From contig MU832010.1 in NCBI GenBank assembly GCA_029204225.1, positions 27,923 through 91,922 on the forward strand: 64,000 bases of DNA, written 5' to 3'. Under the pieces are notes generated by a model. The model worked only from the letters and a program-made list of their open reading frames with translations, was not told the DNA's origin and made no database searches. The position numbers and the translations under genes are program-made. Each line of letters starts with the position of its first letter. Position 1 is the first letter of the stretch. This stretch comes from Diphasiastrum complanatum. Its lineage: Eukaryota; Streptophyta; Lycopodiopsida; Lycopodiales; Lycopodiaceae. Shown here piece by piece: positions 1-10,803 of the stretch.

Positions 1-87
1 AATCTACTATCTAGTATTTCTACAAAATTTAAAAGTACTAAAAGCCAACTAATGTAACGCAGTGAATCGGGGAATTGGGCATCGAAA

Positions 88-3000
88 TCAACCTGCAGCT
101 GCCAAGGCCTCCCGATGGAGTAGAGCATAGACATCCTCCTCTTGTGATCTTGGTGGCAAGTCCGGAACCTTTGACACATCGATCTCATCGGGATTAACCT
201 ACGAAAATTGAAATTAAACCAAAATTTTGATTCTCAATAGTAAGTACTGGTAAACGATTTAAAAAAAATAGCAAATTTGAAATGTAAATGTTGAAAGTTG
301 AAACTTGAAGCCTGAAGGTTCTAACTTCTTAGTGTAGAGTCTAGACTTTACTATCTAGACAAATCATGATTCATGGTACATACTAGACTCTATAGGATTC
401 AGATTAATGATTTAATCATGAATCATGATTCATTACCTGTATGGGCTCCCCAGTCTCTCTCAACTTCTTCACAAGCCGTAGGTTGGCATGCACATACACC
501 AACCTCTCCAGCTGCGCAGTAGAAAGTCTGTTCCTCCTCTTCGTATGAATCAGAGAGAACACACTCCAATTTCTCTCACATGCAACTGCTGCGCAATCTT
601 GTGAGAGGACACGGATGGCAAGTTTCTGCAACTTGGGAGCATCATTCCCATACTTCATCCACCATGAAACAGGGCGCAATTGCCCTTCCCTCAGCATGGC
701 AGCTGCACGACCGAAATCGAGGCGCTCTGTCCTAAACATTCAACATTCATCACCATTCAAATTTCAAAATATATTAGTAAATACTAAATGCTTACAAATT
801 ACTACTATTAAGTTTTAACTAGCAGCTAGCTTAAGCCTTAGACTTCAAAGTTCATACATATTACATATACATACTACATAGATGAATACATATATGATAT
901 TACATACCTGGGTCCTGAATACATATTACAATTTACTAATTACATAGTACATAGTACATACCTGAATAAATTCAAGTCATCCATGAGTGCTTCCTGATCC
1001 CTGGGATCAGGATAGATAGAGGCGACGTAGGAATGCCATCCTTGCCTGAGCTCTCGATCATGGAATTGATCCTCCGTCCTCCATAGTGGATGAAGCAAGC
1101 AAGCCACAACATGCAGAGGTTGATGGAACCACTGCCATCTGCCTAGAAATAGGCCCCTTACTTCTTCCAGCCTGCAAACAATCAGTAGTTAGGACTCCAA
1201 GAGTGAAGTTTGAGGCTTGAGCATTCAAGTCTCAAGAGTCAAGATTCAAGAACTATTAAGTTTTAACTAAATTCTAATCATGAATGTCAATGAACAATGA
1301 ACATTGAAGATTCAAGAATCAACTTTGAAACTTTTAACGTAGTTACTAGACTCTAGTAATATACCTGTCAGGAACCATGGTGGTGCAACTCTAAAGCTGC
1401 TCTCCCAGCTTATCCATAAACTCATAAAGAAGGCCTAAGGTGGAACCCTCTCTATCAGTAAGGCGAAGCACGCTATAGATAGGCTGCATGGATATGACAA
1501 TGGAGCGTGCATCATCCCAAAATGAAGTCCCCATCACAATCGCCTCAAATCTCCTGGCCTTGGCCTCTCGTGATCGGCCCCACTCTGCCCAATGGGGTGA
1601 AACCACTGTCATCCTCAGGCTTCCATGCACTTTTACGAGCCGCTCCAAAACAATGAGCATATAGGCGAACCTAGGATGAAAATCATGCAATAAGATTTGT
1701 AATTGGTCATAGCCTATAGGCAACAAGCAGGCTATACTATATAGCAAAATTCAAATTCTATGAGCACTGAAACTTGAAGCTAAAACAAAATTGCAATTTT
1801 CAAATCAAAAAATTGGAAACAGGTTGTCAGGTTGGAAGTAGGAACTTGGTTACCTAGTGGGGGCAGGCCTCAAGAGATCCAAGGTGGAATAGGACCTGAA
1901 GATGCTCAACACCCTCTATCTCTTGGTGACAAATCTCACCAAGAATCGTGCCATGTCTACAACCTCCTTGACCCAGGGTAATCTCCCAATGTCTAGGAGG
2001 TCAAGACAATGTGCAGCACATGGACTCCAGAAAATCCAAGGGTACTTCTCATTCACCATCTTCCCCATGGCAACACAATTGGACGCGTTGTCTGTGACAA
2101 CCTACATTGGAATTCCGACAAAGGTCGAATCATAACTCATGAACAATGAACATTCACAATTGAGCATTCCGGAAGCAAATGCAAATGCAAATTGCAAATG
2201 TAAATGGCAAGTGCAAATTGCAACGTTCAAAACAATAATCATGATTCACAAAATGTAAGTTGTAACTTGTAACCTACTAAGTTCTAACTTCAAAGCTGAG
2301 AGCTCAATGTCGAAAGTTTCAAAGTTGAAACTTGAAAGTGGCAAGTGGCAAGTGCATACCTGGACAACATTCTCTTTTCCGACCTCCTCAATGGCCTGTG
2401 AGATGTACTCAAATAATCTCCTGCCATCCAATGCCATGCCTGGCTCCGACGTATCAATGGATCTCAAAAACATGGTGCCCATGCAAGAAGACACCAATAT
2501 ATTCACAAGATGGCGCCTCCTTGCATCGGTCCAACCATCTGATATTATAGTGCATCCAAACCTAAAACATTCGACAACACTTTCAAGTTTCAACTAACTA
2601 AGTTGCAACTTGCAATTTGCAAATTTGGAGATTGAAATTTCAAAGTTAGAAACTTCAAACTTGAAAGTACTAAATTTCTAAAGTAGTAAGTGGCAAGTGC
2701 AAATGTTTTGAAGATGTAAAGTACCAGGTTACAGGTATACCTCGCCCATGACTTCCTAATGGGCTGTAGGTCAGCATCCACGGACTGCCGCTCAGCATGT
2801 AGCTCTCTCGTCCTCAGCTGCTCCATGGTCGGGCCCTCCCACTCAACACCGATACGAGATACTGCTCGCATCATATCCCTCCATGCAGGGGTTTGTGCCA
2901 CATGAAAAGAGAGGTCACACAAGTAAAAGCACCTCCTAACAGCAATAGCAGTTGCATCCCTGTGCGACTGCTGGAAGGCTGTCACAAAAACATCCCTGCC

Positions 3001-3661
3001 TCTCACATGTCCTCGACCCCGTCCCCTAAAAGTGCTACCAATAGCACTACTGCCGGCCCCACCAACTGGCACTACAGGAGTCTCTCCAGAAGAAGGTGGA
3101 ATGGATGCTGCAGCGGAGCTAGTGCCGGCTACATGTGCCGGCTGCGATGGGGAATCTCGGCGCTCTGCCGCACCTATAACAATAACATTGGTGTTACAAC
3201 TTACTACTAACTAGTTACGTAGCAGGCTTTAGGTAATAAATTATAGTCACTGGTCAGTGAGAGAGCTCAGGGAACAGTCAGTCAGTCACTAATTACTTAA
3301 TACCCATTAGTAAATCGTAATCAAAGTTTAAAGTTATAGAATAAACTTTTAAGTTTTAGCTTTAGATCAAATTTCAAATTTTCAATCAATGTCATTGATC
3401 AAACAAGATTCATGAATCACTTGTGCCTGAAGTAGTGGCAGGAGAGTCGTCCCCGATCCCGGCAATCCTCAGTGACTCTGGGGCCTGAGTGCAAACGGCG
3501 ATCTCACATCCTCGAAGACGTAAAAGATGCGCACTAATTCGAACGGGGCCACCTCCATAAGTGTTCCCGCAATACTTGCAAGTCCACTTCTTCGTGCCAG
3601 ATGTGCCATAAGCTGAATTAAGGGTGACGTGATCCCATAAGGGATCCCGCTGTCTAGGCAT
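88..3661 (-). pseudogene. hAT transposase (BED zinc finger, DUF659, RNase-H-like core, hAT C-terminal dimerisation domain), decayed
   Basis: Read leftwards. A first exon from 3661 starts MPRQRDPLWDHV and carries a BED-type finger (WTCKYCG, then a His/Cys pair). A basic RGRGRGHVRGR segment and helical exon end at a GTATAC donor at 2741. A DUF659 exon at 2561-2360 (ISDGWTDARRRHLVN) follows. The exon at 2101-1854 has VVTDNASNC and WSPCAAHCLDLL. The next exon, about 1690-1380, has the IYSVLRLTDREG block. Another exon is at about 1170-960. The hAT C-terminal dimerisation exon is at about 739-437 (CERNWSVFSLIHTKRRNRL). The last exon, 198-88, starts VNPDEIDV and stops at 88-90. Inactivation is visible: a TAG after FVTKR near 1915 and another after KLGEQL near 1391. 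Introns are AT-rich strings of TTGCAAAT-like words. A plus-strand relative at 42055-44180 shares intron positions. Confidence 0.8.
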
Positions 3662-3799
3662 TGCTAATAGCTATCTAGTGTCAACAAAACAATAACTGTA
3701 TTAAATTCAGGCTTCAAATTAAAAACTAATCCTAAATTTTAATTTCAAAACGGTAAACCTATGCTCTAAGTTGTAACCTCAATCTATCCTCAATCTATC

Positions 3800-4064
3800 C
3801 CTATCCTCTCTCTCTCTAGACTCTCTCTCTCTCAATCTCACACACACACACACACATGTCACGACAGTCTCAAGACTCACACACACACACCACACAGTGC
3901 ACACACACAAACACACAAACAAAAACACAGTTCAAAGTTTAACACACCACCATACACACAAACACACCACCACACTCAAAGTTGAAAGTTCACACACATG
4001 TCACACACACACACACACACTCCCTCTACTTCACAATGCACACAAACACAAACACTCCCTCTCT

Positions 4065-4121
<57 letters not shown>
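3800..4121. repeat. (CT)n, (CA)n and (CT)n compound microsatellite
   Basis: Short CT tracts near 3800-3835, alternating CA-rich DNA from about 3840 to 4022, and a pure CT run from about 4069 to 4121. It lies in the 5' region of hAT-1. Open frames here translate only to Ser-Leu or Thr-His runs and are not genes. Confidence 0.95.
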
Positions 4122-4123
<2 letters not shown>

Positions 4124-4139
4124 GGGTTTTTCTAACGTG

Positions 4140-4200
4140 CCAAAGAGTGAAAACACTCGAACCCGTTTCAGCGTTCGAAACGTGTTTCGATGAAGCACTG
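4140..4200. repeat. TTCGAA/GTTTCG-rich subterminal motif cluster
   Basis: Short interspersed words such as GTTCGAAACGTGTTTCG lie just after the CT run. Similar words are dense at 11960-12300, beside another hAT fragment. Subterminal transposase-binding repeats are typical of hAT elements; that role is inferred. Confidence 0.45.
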
Positions 4201-4809
4201 CAGCAGGCATGGTGTGAGACGGTATAGGAAACAGGAAGTACGGAAGTGAAGTACGAAAGAAGTGCAAGAAAAGACAAATGAGTTACCGTTCGGTCAAAAG
4301 AAACCGGTCCTGGATAAGTGGATATGCGCTCCCACGGAATGCAATGAACCTGGGAATGCCAACCCGGAACCCTATCAAGCTAAACCCCTAAACCTCCAGA
4401 AAAGGCCCTCCATAATGCAAAAAACCTGTATTTTTTCTAAATCAAAACCCTAACCTTCTCTCTCCAGATAGGCTCGTACAGTCTCTCTCTAGACTGTCCC
4501 AATCTCTCTCTATGATCCAAAATCCCTAAACCCTAAAAATAGACCTATTTGCATGAGGGAATGCTAAAAAAAAGCTGTTTTTGACCAAAAAAAGCACACC
4601 TACAACTAAACCCTAATTATCTCTCTCTACAAAGGCCACTAAAGTCTCTCTCTACCCTGCCCTATTCTCTCCCATCAATCTGAGCAGCCCTCTCTCTCAA
4701 ACCAAAGCGCCCTCTCTCTCAATCTCTACCACAACAAATGTGAAATGAGGACCAAAAAATGAGCATTGAGGGGTTTTGGGGGAAAAAAATTAATTGATTA
4801 ATTACCAAA

Positions 4810-5055
4810 TTCACAGATGATTTCATAGATTTCACAGATGATACAGATTTGACAGATTTCACATGATGTACAGATGATTTGACAGATGTGAAATCATCTG
4901 AAATCATCACTGATTTCACAGATTTCACATGATGTACAGATGATTTGACAGATGATACAGATGATTTGAGTCATTTGACAGATGATACAGATGATTTCAC
5001 AGATGATACAGATGATTGACAGATTTCACAGATGATTTCACAGAATTCACAGATT
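4810..5055. repeat. CAGATGATTTCA/GATGATACA minisatellite
   Basis: About 245 bp built from variants of CACAGATGATTT and CAGATGATACAGATG. One segment containing CACATGATGTACAGATG occurs twice (near 4859 and 4927), which shows local duplication. It sits inside hAT-1, next to its right end. No coding potential is recognised. Confidence 0.85.
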
Positions 5056-5059
5056 TTTT

Positions 5060-5222
5060 TGGCCCTTTTTTTTCATATTTTTGGGTTATTTTTGGGGGGG
5101 AAACTAAAATAAAAATTAATTAATTAATCAGTACGGTTCACACGGTTCTGGGCACAAAAATTTAAGAACCGTACGGTGCACTGTACGATTCTCAAAACCG
5201 TGGTGAACAAATAACGGTTCAA
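5060..5222. repeat. Right terminal region of hAT-1 (inverted copy at 8361-8480)
   Basis: Contains ACGGTTCACACGGTTC, AAGAACCGTACGG and ACCGTGGTGAAC words followed inward by a TTAATTAATTAATT tract and a C/G homopolymer run. The reverse complement aligns by eye with 8361-8480: same ACGGTTCT start, GAACCGTG(G)TGAACCGTAC block, AATTAATT block and C-rich block. This is best explained as the shared terminal inverted repeat of the hAT family. Confidence 0.6.
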
Positions 5223-5225
5223 TAA

Positions 5226-6193
5226 TTCTATGATTTATATAAAATATATCATATATTAATCTCTCATTTACAAGTTCATTGTGGTGTGGAATAACAGTTT
5301 AGCATAATGATTCACAAAAGAGTAGACGTGAAACCAAGGAGGTTTTCATAGCTTCGTGTTCTATCATGGGCCAAACTACATTGTTGACGAATTAACAGTT
5401 TCCAAATGGGACGTCATCTTTGGTGCACATTTGTGAAATTGTCAGATGGGCCATGTGTTATAGTGTCTCAGAAATACAACCTGGAATCCAATCATATTAT
5501 ACTCAAATTAGATTTCTTTTACTTAGTGGCATGTCTTGCCACCATAAGTACCTTGGCGACATCATTGTCAAGGTCAACAAGGGGACCTAGAATGTGCATC
5601 ATCTCAGACTTGAATGCGTACAAGGCTAGGGCTCAATGTGCAACACATAGCAACCACATGTGAGGGGCTATAATAACACAGTTCCCAGCAGTATGGAATG
5701 AGGTCATTCTGTATGGCAATCAAAATGTGGAAAAAATCCCATGTTCAATACTGAGCATACTTCTTATTGAAATCAATTTCTTTGTTAGAAGTTTAAAAAG
5801 AAAATACTTATTTCCTGAACATGTTCCGTTCGGAACAAAAAGGAGCATATCACCCCCAAAATAACTTAACGGGTTCATATATCAAGAAATGGTTCAGTGC
5901 TTTCCTTGGCACTCAACCTTATCTTGCTCTTGCTTTGATGGCCACATGAAGTTCTTGATCTTAACTTTTACTAATTGCATAGAAGGGTCACAGAGTAAGA
6001 ATTAATTTCAATAAATTCAAGTTTCGAAACACATACAACAAAGATTTCTTCCATGATTCAATAAAACTAGCTCAGAAATATGCAATTAAAAGAAATCTAT
6101 AAATCCTACAATTTGGCTAATTGCAGGCTTCAAAATGCCTAAGTTTTGAAAAAACCATTTCCATGTGGTAGCAGATTGAAAAGTTCTACTGAC
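5226..6193. other. Intron 4 of the MTG1-like gene, nothing else recognised
   Basis: AT-rich non-coding DNA between the hAT-1 end and GTPase exon 4. I looked on the minus strand for the next conserved GTPase block (the GPLPGVT region) and did not see it. The following exon therefore probably lies left of position 1, making this intron longer than 6.2 kb. Confidence 0.6.
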
Positions 6194-6335
6194 CTGAAAT
6201 GTTATAGCGAGCAATGCGATGTACAGAATTCGTAATAACTGACTTTCCCACATTGGGAATGCCCACCACCATGGTTAGCAAAGTTTGCTCCTTTCTAATG
6301 GCCTCACTTAGACTTGTTCTCACTTGCCTAACCAT
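6194..6335 (-). CDS. MTG1: MTG1/YlqF-type ribosome-associated GTPase, exon 4 (P-loop G1 exon)
   Basis: This 142-bp exon reads MVRQVRTSLSEAIRKEQTLL and then MVVGIPNVGKSVITNSVHRI. The GIPNVGKS segment is the Walker A/G1 motif in the form typical of MTG1/YlqF/DAR GTPases, where circular permutation puts G4 (NKMD) before G1. The acceptor is ATAG before 6335 and the donor GTCAGT follows 6194; the exon enters in phase 0 and leaves after one base. Family knowledge: these GTPases assist large-subunit assembly of organellar ribosomes, and the plant member SIN2 is a mitochondrial DAR GTPase. GKSVITN replaces the usual GKSALIN, which keeps the P-loop Lys and Ser. The next exon is not found in the window. 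Confidence 0.88.
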
Positions 6336-6444
6336 CTATGTCATTTGAAACCAACCCACAAAGAAAATTGTAGAGTCTTCACAAATAGGAATATATTGTT
6401 CTTGTAAACACGACCATGAAACATTGGAAATGCTTAGAACTTAC

Positions 6445-6522
6445 ATTCTTGACAGACTCCTTGTTGTGAGCATTAACAAATACGTGATCTTGCTTACAAG
6501 CCTCAAAATACTCGCTCCATCT
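6445..6522 (-). CDS. MTG1: MTG1/YlqF-type GTPase, exon 3
   Basis: A 78-bp, 26-codon exon reading RWSEYFEACKQDHVFVNAHN then KESVKN. It sits between a GTGCAG acceptor and a GTAAGT donor and is phase 0 at both ends. The segment corresponds to the stretch between G4 and G1 in this family, including the VNAH(N/S)..SVK block that does the G5 job (consensus SAK). It joins cleanly to exon 2 (upstream, 7297-7401) and, across a 109-bp intron, to the P-loop exon at 6194-6335. Confidence 0.85.
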
Positions 6523-6939
6523 CTGCACCATAATAAGCTTATAGCAGTCAAGTAATTTTAATTTATTCAAAAAAAAGATACGCCATTTAAGTTTTTTTCA
6601 ATTGATTGATTGCAGCGTTTTCCTATGTTTAGATCTTAGAAAACCGTTCCGACCCTTTTTGGTCGGAACCTACGGCATCGGAATGTTTTCCTTTTACATC
6701 CAACAAAAGAAAATTGGCATGGATATAAATATTTTCTTTGCTAAAAAAATACAAATTTTTTATATTTATTTTTCCGGTCATGTTCCAGAACAGATCGCGT
6801 TCCAGAACTCATTCCGTTCCAGAATGGGCAACTATGGTTTAGATGGACACATTATGTTTCATACTAACAAAAGCATCGGCTCAACTCTACATGTACCTTA
6901 TTTTGGTCCCATAGAACGCTTTTAGTCTCAGTGCATGTG

Positions 6940-6944
<5 letters not shown>

Positions 6945-7002
<58 letters not shown>
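6945..7002. repeat. (CT)n microsatellite in GTPase intron 2
   Basis: A 58-bp pure CT run inside the 774-bp intron between GTPase exons 2 and 3. No LINE body is attached. The preceding GTACCTTATTTTGGT faintly recalls the LINE 3' end at 33850, but too weakly to claim. Confidence 0.95.
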
Positions 7003-7003
<1 letters not shown>

Positions 7004-7296
7004 GTAAAACATGAGCTTGTCCTAATAATCTTATATCAAACAACACCAAAATCTAACCCAGCATTACCCCTTTCAAGTTCCTCACTACAAATGCACCCGT
7101 CTTTTGGTGCCCTTTTGGCTTGCTACCCTACTCCATGGAACTCATCTCCTATGCAATGACACAACTAGGCTTCATTCAAGCTCTTGCACAATCACATTTT
7201 TTTGACAAGTACATGACCTACACACACAAGTAGCCTAGCTCCCAATTGAAATAAGTAGGTAACAATTTTTAAATTTGGACAGTGGCACCACTTTAC

Positions 7297-7401
7297 ATTT
7301 GACATGTTTGGATTGGCTAGGTCCATCTTGTTCAACACAATCAAATGCTTTTTTCGCCTCAAAATCTCTTGTAGCTCGATATTTGCTGAAGATATGGGTA
7401 C
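7297..7401 (-). CDS. MTG1: MTG1/YlqF-type GTPase, exon 2 (G4 motif exon)
   Basis: A 105-bp, 35-codon exon reading VPISSANIELQEILRRKKHL and then IVLNKMDLANPNMSN. NKMD is the G4 guanine-specificity motif (NKxD). VPISSAN completes the DAR motif begun in exon 1 (..EVRDAR, then VPISSAN), as in all DAR GTPases. The acceptor is CTCATAG just right of 7401 and the donor GTAAAG follows 7297; both ends are phase 0. The exon is too short for a 60-aa ORF filter and was found by reading the minus strand directly. Exon 1 is about 30.8 kb away, so intron 1 spans most of the window. Confidence 0.88.
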
Positions 7402-7402
7402 C

Positions 7403-8360
7403 TATGAGCAGCCAGAAAAGTAAGAAAACAAGCCAAGGTGTTAGCTCGTAAATGTAGCAATATGTTTAAACATTTACATAGTGTGAGTTGTGATCAACCA
7501 AAAAAGAGGGATGAAAGGAAATTTTATTGATTTCATTGAAGTACCATGGTGCATAAGACTAACAATGTACAAACTTTGGAACAATTATCATGTGGAAGCA
7601 CAATGCGTCTCTACAACAAAAGAGAACTAGATACTATGCATTAGTTATATCTAGCTAATTCAGATCTTAAAATACTCCAAGGTTTGATAAAAAAATAAGA
7701 AGCAAAGTAGATTAATTGAAAACATGATCCAAGTGCTAGAGATGCTTAAATTTAGCTAGAGATCTCATCTTAAATGAGGGGTCAAAATAAGGCTATGATC
7801 TTGGTCTAAGGTGTCACAAGACTATGATGTTGATGTGATATGGGATATTTCATGGGAGATGATAGGACGTCATTGGCACCCATGATTTATATCAAATAAC
7901 CTGCCAGCCATGTGTGCATCTTGCTTCAAGTCTAACTACTCTCGCTATCATCATATGGAAAAGAGAGAGAGATAAGCCTAGACTAAAAGGAGTTTGTAGT
8001 AAGCATGTTAATTGTTAGTGGTCAAATATCAAAACCTCTTGTTAAGACAATCCTGATTAGGAGTAAACACAGATGTACGTGTGAATCTGGAATTGAAATT
8101 CGTGATTCGCAAAAAAAATTGTAAATACATGCAACATGGGTATCGATAGAAAGAGCACAAATAGAGGATTAAGATTGAATAGGGTTCTAGTAGTTTCAGG
8201 TCCAATTATGGGCAGTTAGGTGAGATCTCGTTCATATGAAATGAACTACGTGTGTGTGTCATAAGCCTGACCCAATTGGCATTGGATTAAATGGGTTTCT
8301 AGTAGTTTCAGCTGCATAACTCCATTTATTCTATATGTGTAAGTTAATTTTTTTTCAATT
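7403..8360. other. Intron DNA, nothing recognised
   Basis: AT-rich sequence between GTPase exon 2 and the hAT terminal repeat. I see no ORF, RNA gene or repeat of note. Confidence 0.5.
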
Positions 8361-8480
8361 ACGGTTCTCAGAAATTTTAACCTGGAACCGTGGTGAACCG
8401 TACAGGTAATTAGTTAATTATTTAATTAAATTTTTTTTTTGTCCCACCCCCAAAAATAGAACAAAAAAATGCCAAAAAAA
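8361..8480. repeat. Left terminal region of a hAT element (inverted relative of 5060-5172)
   Basis: Starts ACGGTTCTCAG, then GGAACCGTGGTGAACCGTAC, an AATTAGTTAATTATTTAATT tract and CCCACCCCC. This matches the reverse complement of the hAT-1 right end block by block. It lies about 340 bp outside the stop codon of the hAT-like tail at 8820-10138, where the 3' terminal repeat would be expected. The two inverted copies bracket GTPase exons 2-4. Confidence 0.55.
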
Positions 8481-8819
8481 TTCCAGAAAAAGCAGATTTG
8501 TAGGGAGTTTAGATTATTTACTTCAAATTATTTAATGGCTTCTTCTTTTTTTAACTACCCACCCCCCAAAAACAGCCCAAAAAAGGTAAAAAAAAGGCCA
8601 AAAAAGTTGAAAAAATACCCAAATTGTTAAGAGAGACAGGGAGACAGAGAGAGGGGGATCCATAGTACATAAACTGGCCATCTATCTGGAAAACAAGTGA
8701 GATGCTCTGTATATAATCTCATCATATAGAGCCCGCCACATACGGCTGGGGTCTAACCTCAAAAAAATACAGTGTGAATGGAACAAAAATGAACAACATG
8801 ACAACATCTACAACATGTT

Positions 8820-10138
8820 CTCAAGATGCTTGTGTGGCATCCGGATCATCAAAATCATCTAACTCATCCTCCTCTATCACAACCTGACTGAAGTCATGTA
8901 AAACCTCTCCCTCAATCTGTCCCTGACAAAGTGATGCGAGATGCACCTCTGCCAGAGCCACACGGCCTCCCTGTCTATGTGCCACTGTCTGACTAGAACC
9001 TCTGCCTCTCTGGGAAGACCTCCTGCCAGATCCTGGAGGCCTTCCTGGAAGCCTCCGAGCTGGTGTTGTGGAAGCAAATGTAGTAGGAGGCGTCGCTGAT
9101 GCAAGAATGGATGTGGCACGAGATGCAGGCACCTTGAATGTAGGCGGAGTGTATGAATACGGCTATACTACAGGCTGGGCAGGGACAGGCTACTGTAAGA
9201 TGAGGCCGAGGCTGTACACCAATCGGAAAAGCCGGTGTAACATGGAGAGGTGGTCCACGGAGGCGACGTGCAGGTGCAGGTGGTGGAATGTGGGGGGCAG
9301 CTGCATAAGTGCAGCAACCGGAGTGAGTGGCTGAGCAGGAGGTACCGTATGTGTCGGCGCTGTATGCCTGGGAGCTGCATGAATAGGAGCCGTACGAGTG
9401 GCAGTCATATGTGTACCAGCAGCTGATGGTGCTAGATGTGGCTGAGTGCGTGCATGTGGTGAGAGCCACCCTAGATCATCAATGTCATCCTCACCCTGTC
9501 CATATCGAAGGAGGTCTGACATGGTCCTCTGGTGAACACGGCGGGTCCGATCTGCATCATCATCAACGTGAACATCTGCAGGGGCCTGTGAATCTTGCAC
9601 ACCATCAATCCCTCCCACAGTGGCACAAGCATCTCCACCATCTGCTGTATCCCCTGCAAAAGCGTCCTGTGCCATATGGCCAGCATCCCCAACATGTGCT
9701 GCATCCACTGTCTCTCTCTCGTGCTATATATCCTCTGGTAGTGGATCAGGTCGATACACATCCTGCTCTGGTAGATCTGGCTCATACATCCCTGCCATCA
9801 TCCTCTAATCGATCATCCTCCAGGCCATAGCCTAGGTCTGCCTCAAGCTTTGCCTCAGCAATGGTCTCTAATCCTGGAGAAGCGATACCCAAATCATCAT
9901 CATCCTCCTCCTCATCAGCACCCATGCCCCTACCTGTCCCCTGGCCAGCACCTGTATCCTGATCATGACCCACTCTGTCCCTCAATAACCGTCTAACCCG
10001 CAACATCTCTCTCTCTGTCTCTGCCACAATGTCAGCCACAACATCAGCCCTCGGCATGGGTATGGTGGAATCAGTGGGATCATCAACGCCCAGTAAACAA
10101 TCCGAGGGTAACTCCTCTAGAGGGTCCACGTCTGTCAC
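8820..10138 (-). pseudogene. Probable hAT transposase acidic/proline-rich C-terminal tail (hAT-4), frameshifted
   Basis: Three consecutive minus-strand frames appear to be one broken coding region. 10138-9782 is highly acidic (EEDDDDLGIASPG). 9708-9190 is Ala/His/Pro-rich (HARTQPHLAPSAAG). 9132-8821 is Arg/Gly-rich, ending DELDDFDDPDATQAS before the stop. Acidic, low-complexity tails follow the dimerisation domain in DUF659-type plant hAT proteins, and hAT-2 here ends in a comparable way. No catalytic domain is present, so the assignment rests on composition and on the nearby terminal repeat. It could instead be another unknown acidic protein. Confidence 0.4.
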
Positions 10139-10264
10139 TCAACCTTGCATTGGTGTTGCAAAAAACCAGCCGTGTCATCTGTGCAATACAAAAGCGACTA
10201 CGCCTTTTCGTGTGGATTACAAAAAATGTGCTCCACTTGCACTCGCATACACTCAGACATGAGG

Positions 10265-10640
10265 ATCCGGGCCGAAGTGCCCGCGTTCGCGTCAGACGCC
10301 TGGACGCGTCCGACCCCCGGACGCGGGGTCGGACGCGTCCTTTTTTTTTATTTTTTTATTTTTTGGGCCCTGGACTCGTTTTTTTTTTCTTTTTAAAAAA
10401 GGACGCGGGCCCTGCGGACAGTCCGCAAAACCCGAGACTACAGCGAAAGAGGGCGGAAGAGAGAGAGAGAGTGAGTGGGAGAGGCATAGAGAGAGAGAGA
10501 GATGGTGTGTGTGTGTGTGATGAGTTGTGTGTGTGTGTGTGTGTGTGTGTGAAAAGATATTGTTGATTTGTGTGCATACAGTTGTGTGTGTGGTGATCTG
10601 TGTGTGAGAGAGAGAGAGGAAGAGACAGAGAGTGTGAGGG
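10265..10640. repeat. GC-rich GGACGCG palindromic segment followed by GA and GT microsatellites
   Basis: 10265-10430 holds repeated GGACGCGTCCG and GGACGCGGG words around T-rich runs. 10455-10505 is GA-rich. 10507-10552 is a GT run and 10605-10625 is GA-rich again. Related GGACGCGGACGC words recur at 11680-11765 and 45350-45380. Confidence 0.7.
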
Positions 10641-10803
10641 ACGGAAAGAGGGAGGATTGGTGGTGTGTCGTAGGCATTGCACCACAGATATGTGCAGATT
10701 CAACATCAAAGCTGCACTTGTGTAGCATACACTTAAACCCCAAACAGGACGAGGAAACGACCGACGGTTGGCCCACAACGTCCGTCCGAAGTTCGACGTT
10801 AAA

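Larger units (their letters stand above)
1..5225 (-). mobile_element. hAT-family DNA transposon (hAT-1), left part cut by window edge
   Basis: Minus-strand DNA transposon. Its spliced transposase lies at 88-3661. The 5' region (3662-5060) holds CA/CT microsatellites and a CAGATGAT-rich minisatellite. The right end (about 5060-5222) carries several copies of a GAACCGT/ACGGTTC motif and resembles, in inverted orientation, a segment at 8361-8480, so it is probably the terminal inverted repeat of this family. The other end is not in the window. The element lies in the intron downstream of GTPase exon 4. The superfamily call rests on the transposase; boundaries are approximate. Confidence 0.75.

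Noticed and set aside
3897-4277. Open frames of Ser-Leu, Arg-Glu or Thr-His repeats over CT/CA tracts (also near 6950, 33900, 36400, 40350)
   Set aside because: They are translations of microsatellites in any frame, with no other coding signal.
4810-5055. Regularly spaced short repeats that might suggest a CRISPR array
   Set aside because: Eukaryotic context, repeat units of about 10-12 bp without constant-length unique spacers, and no cas genes. It is a minisatellite.
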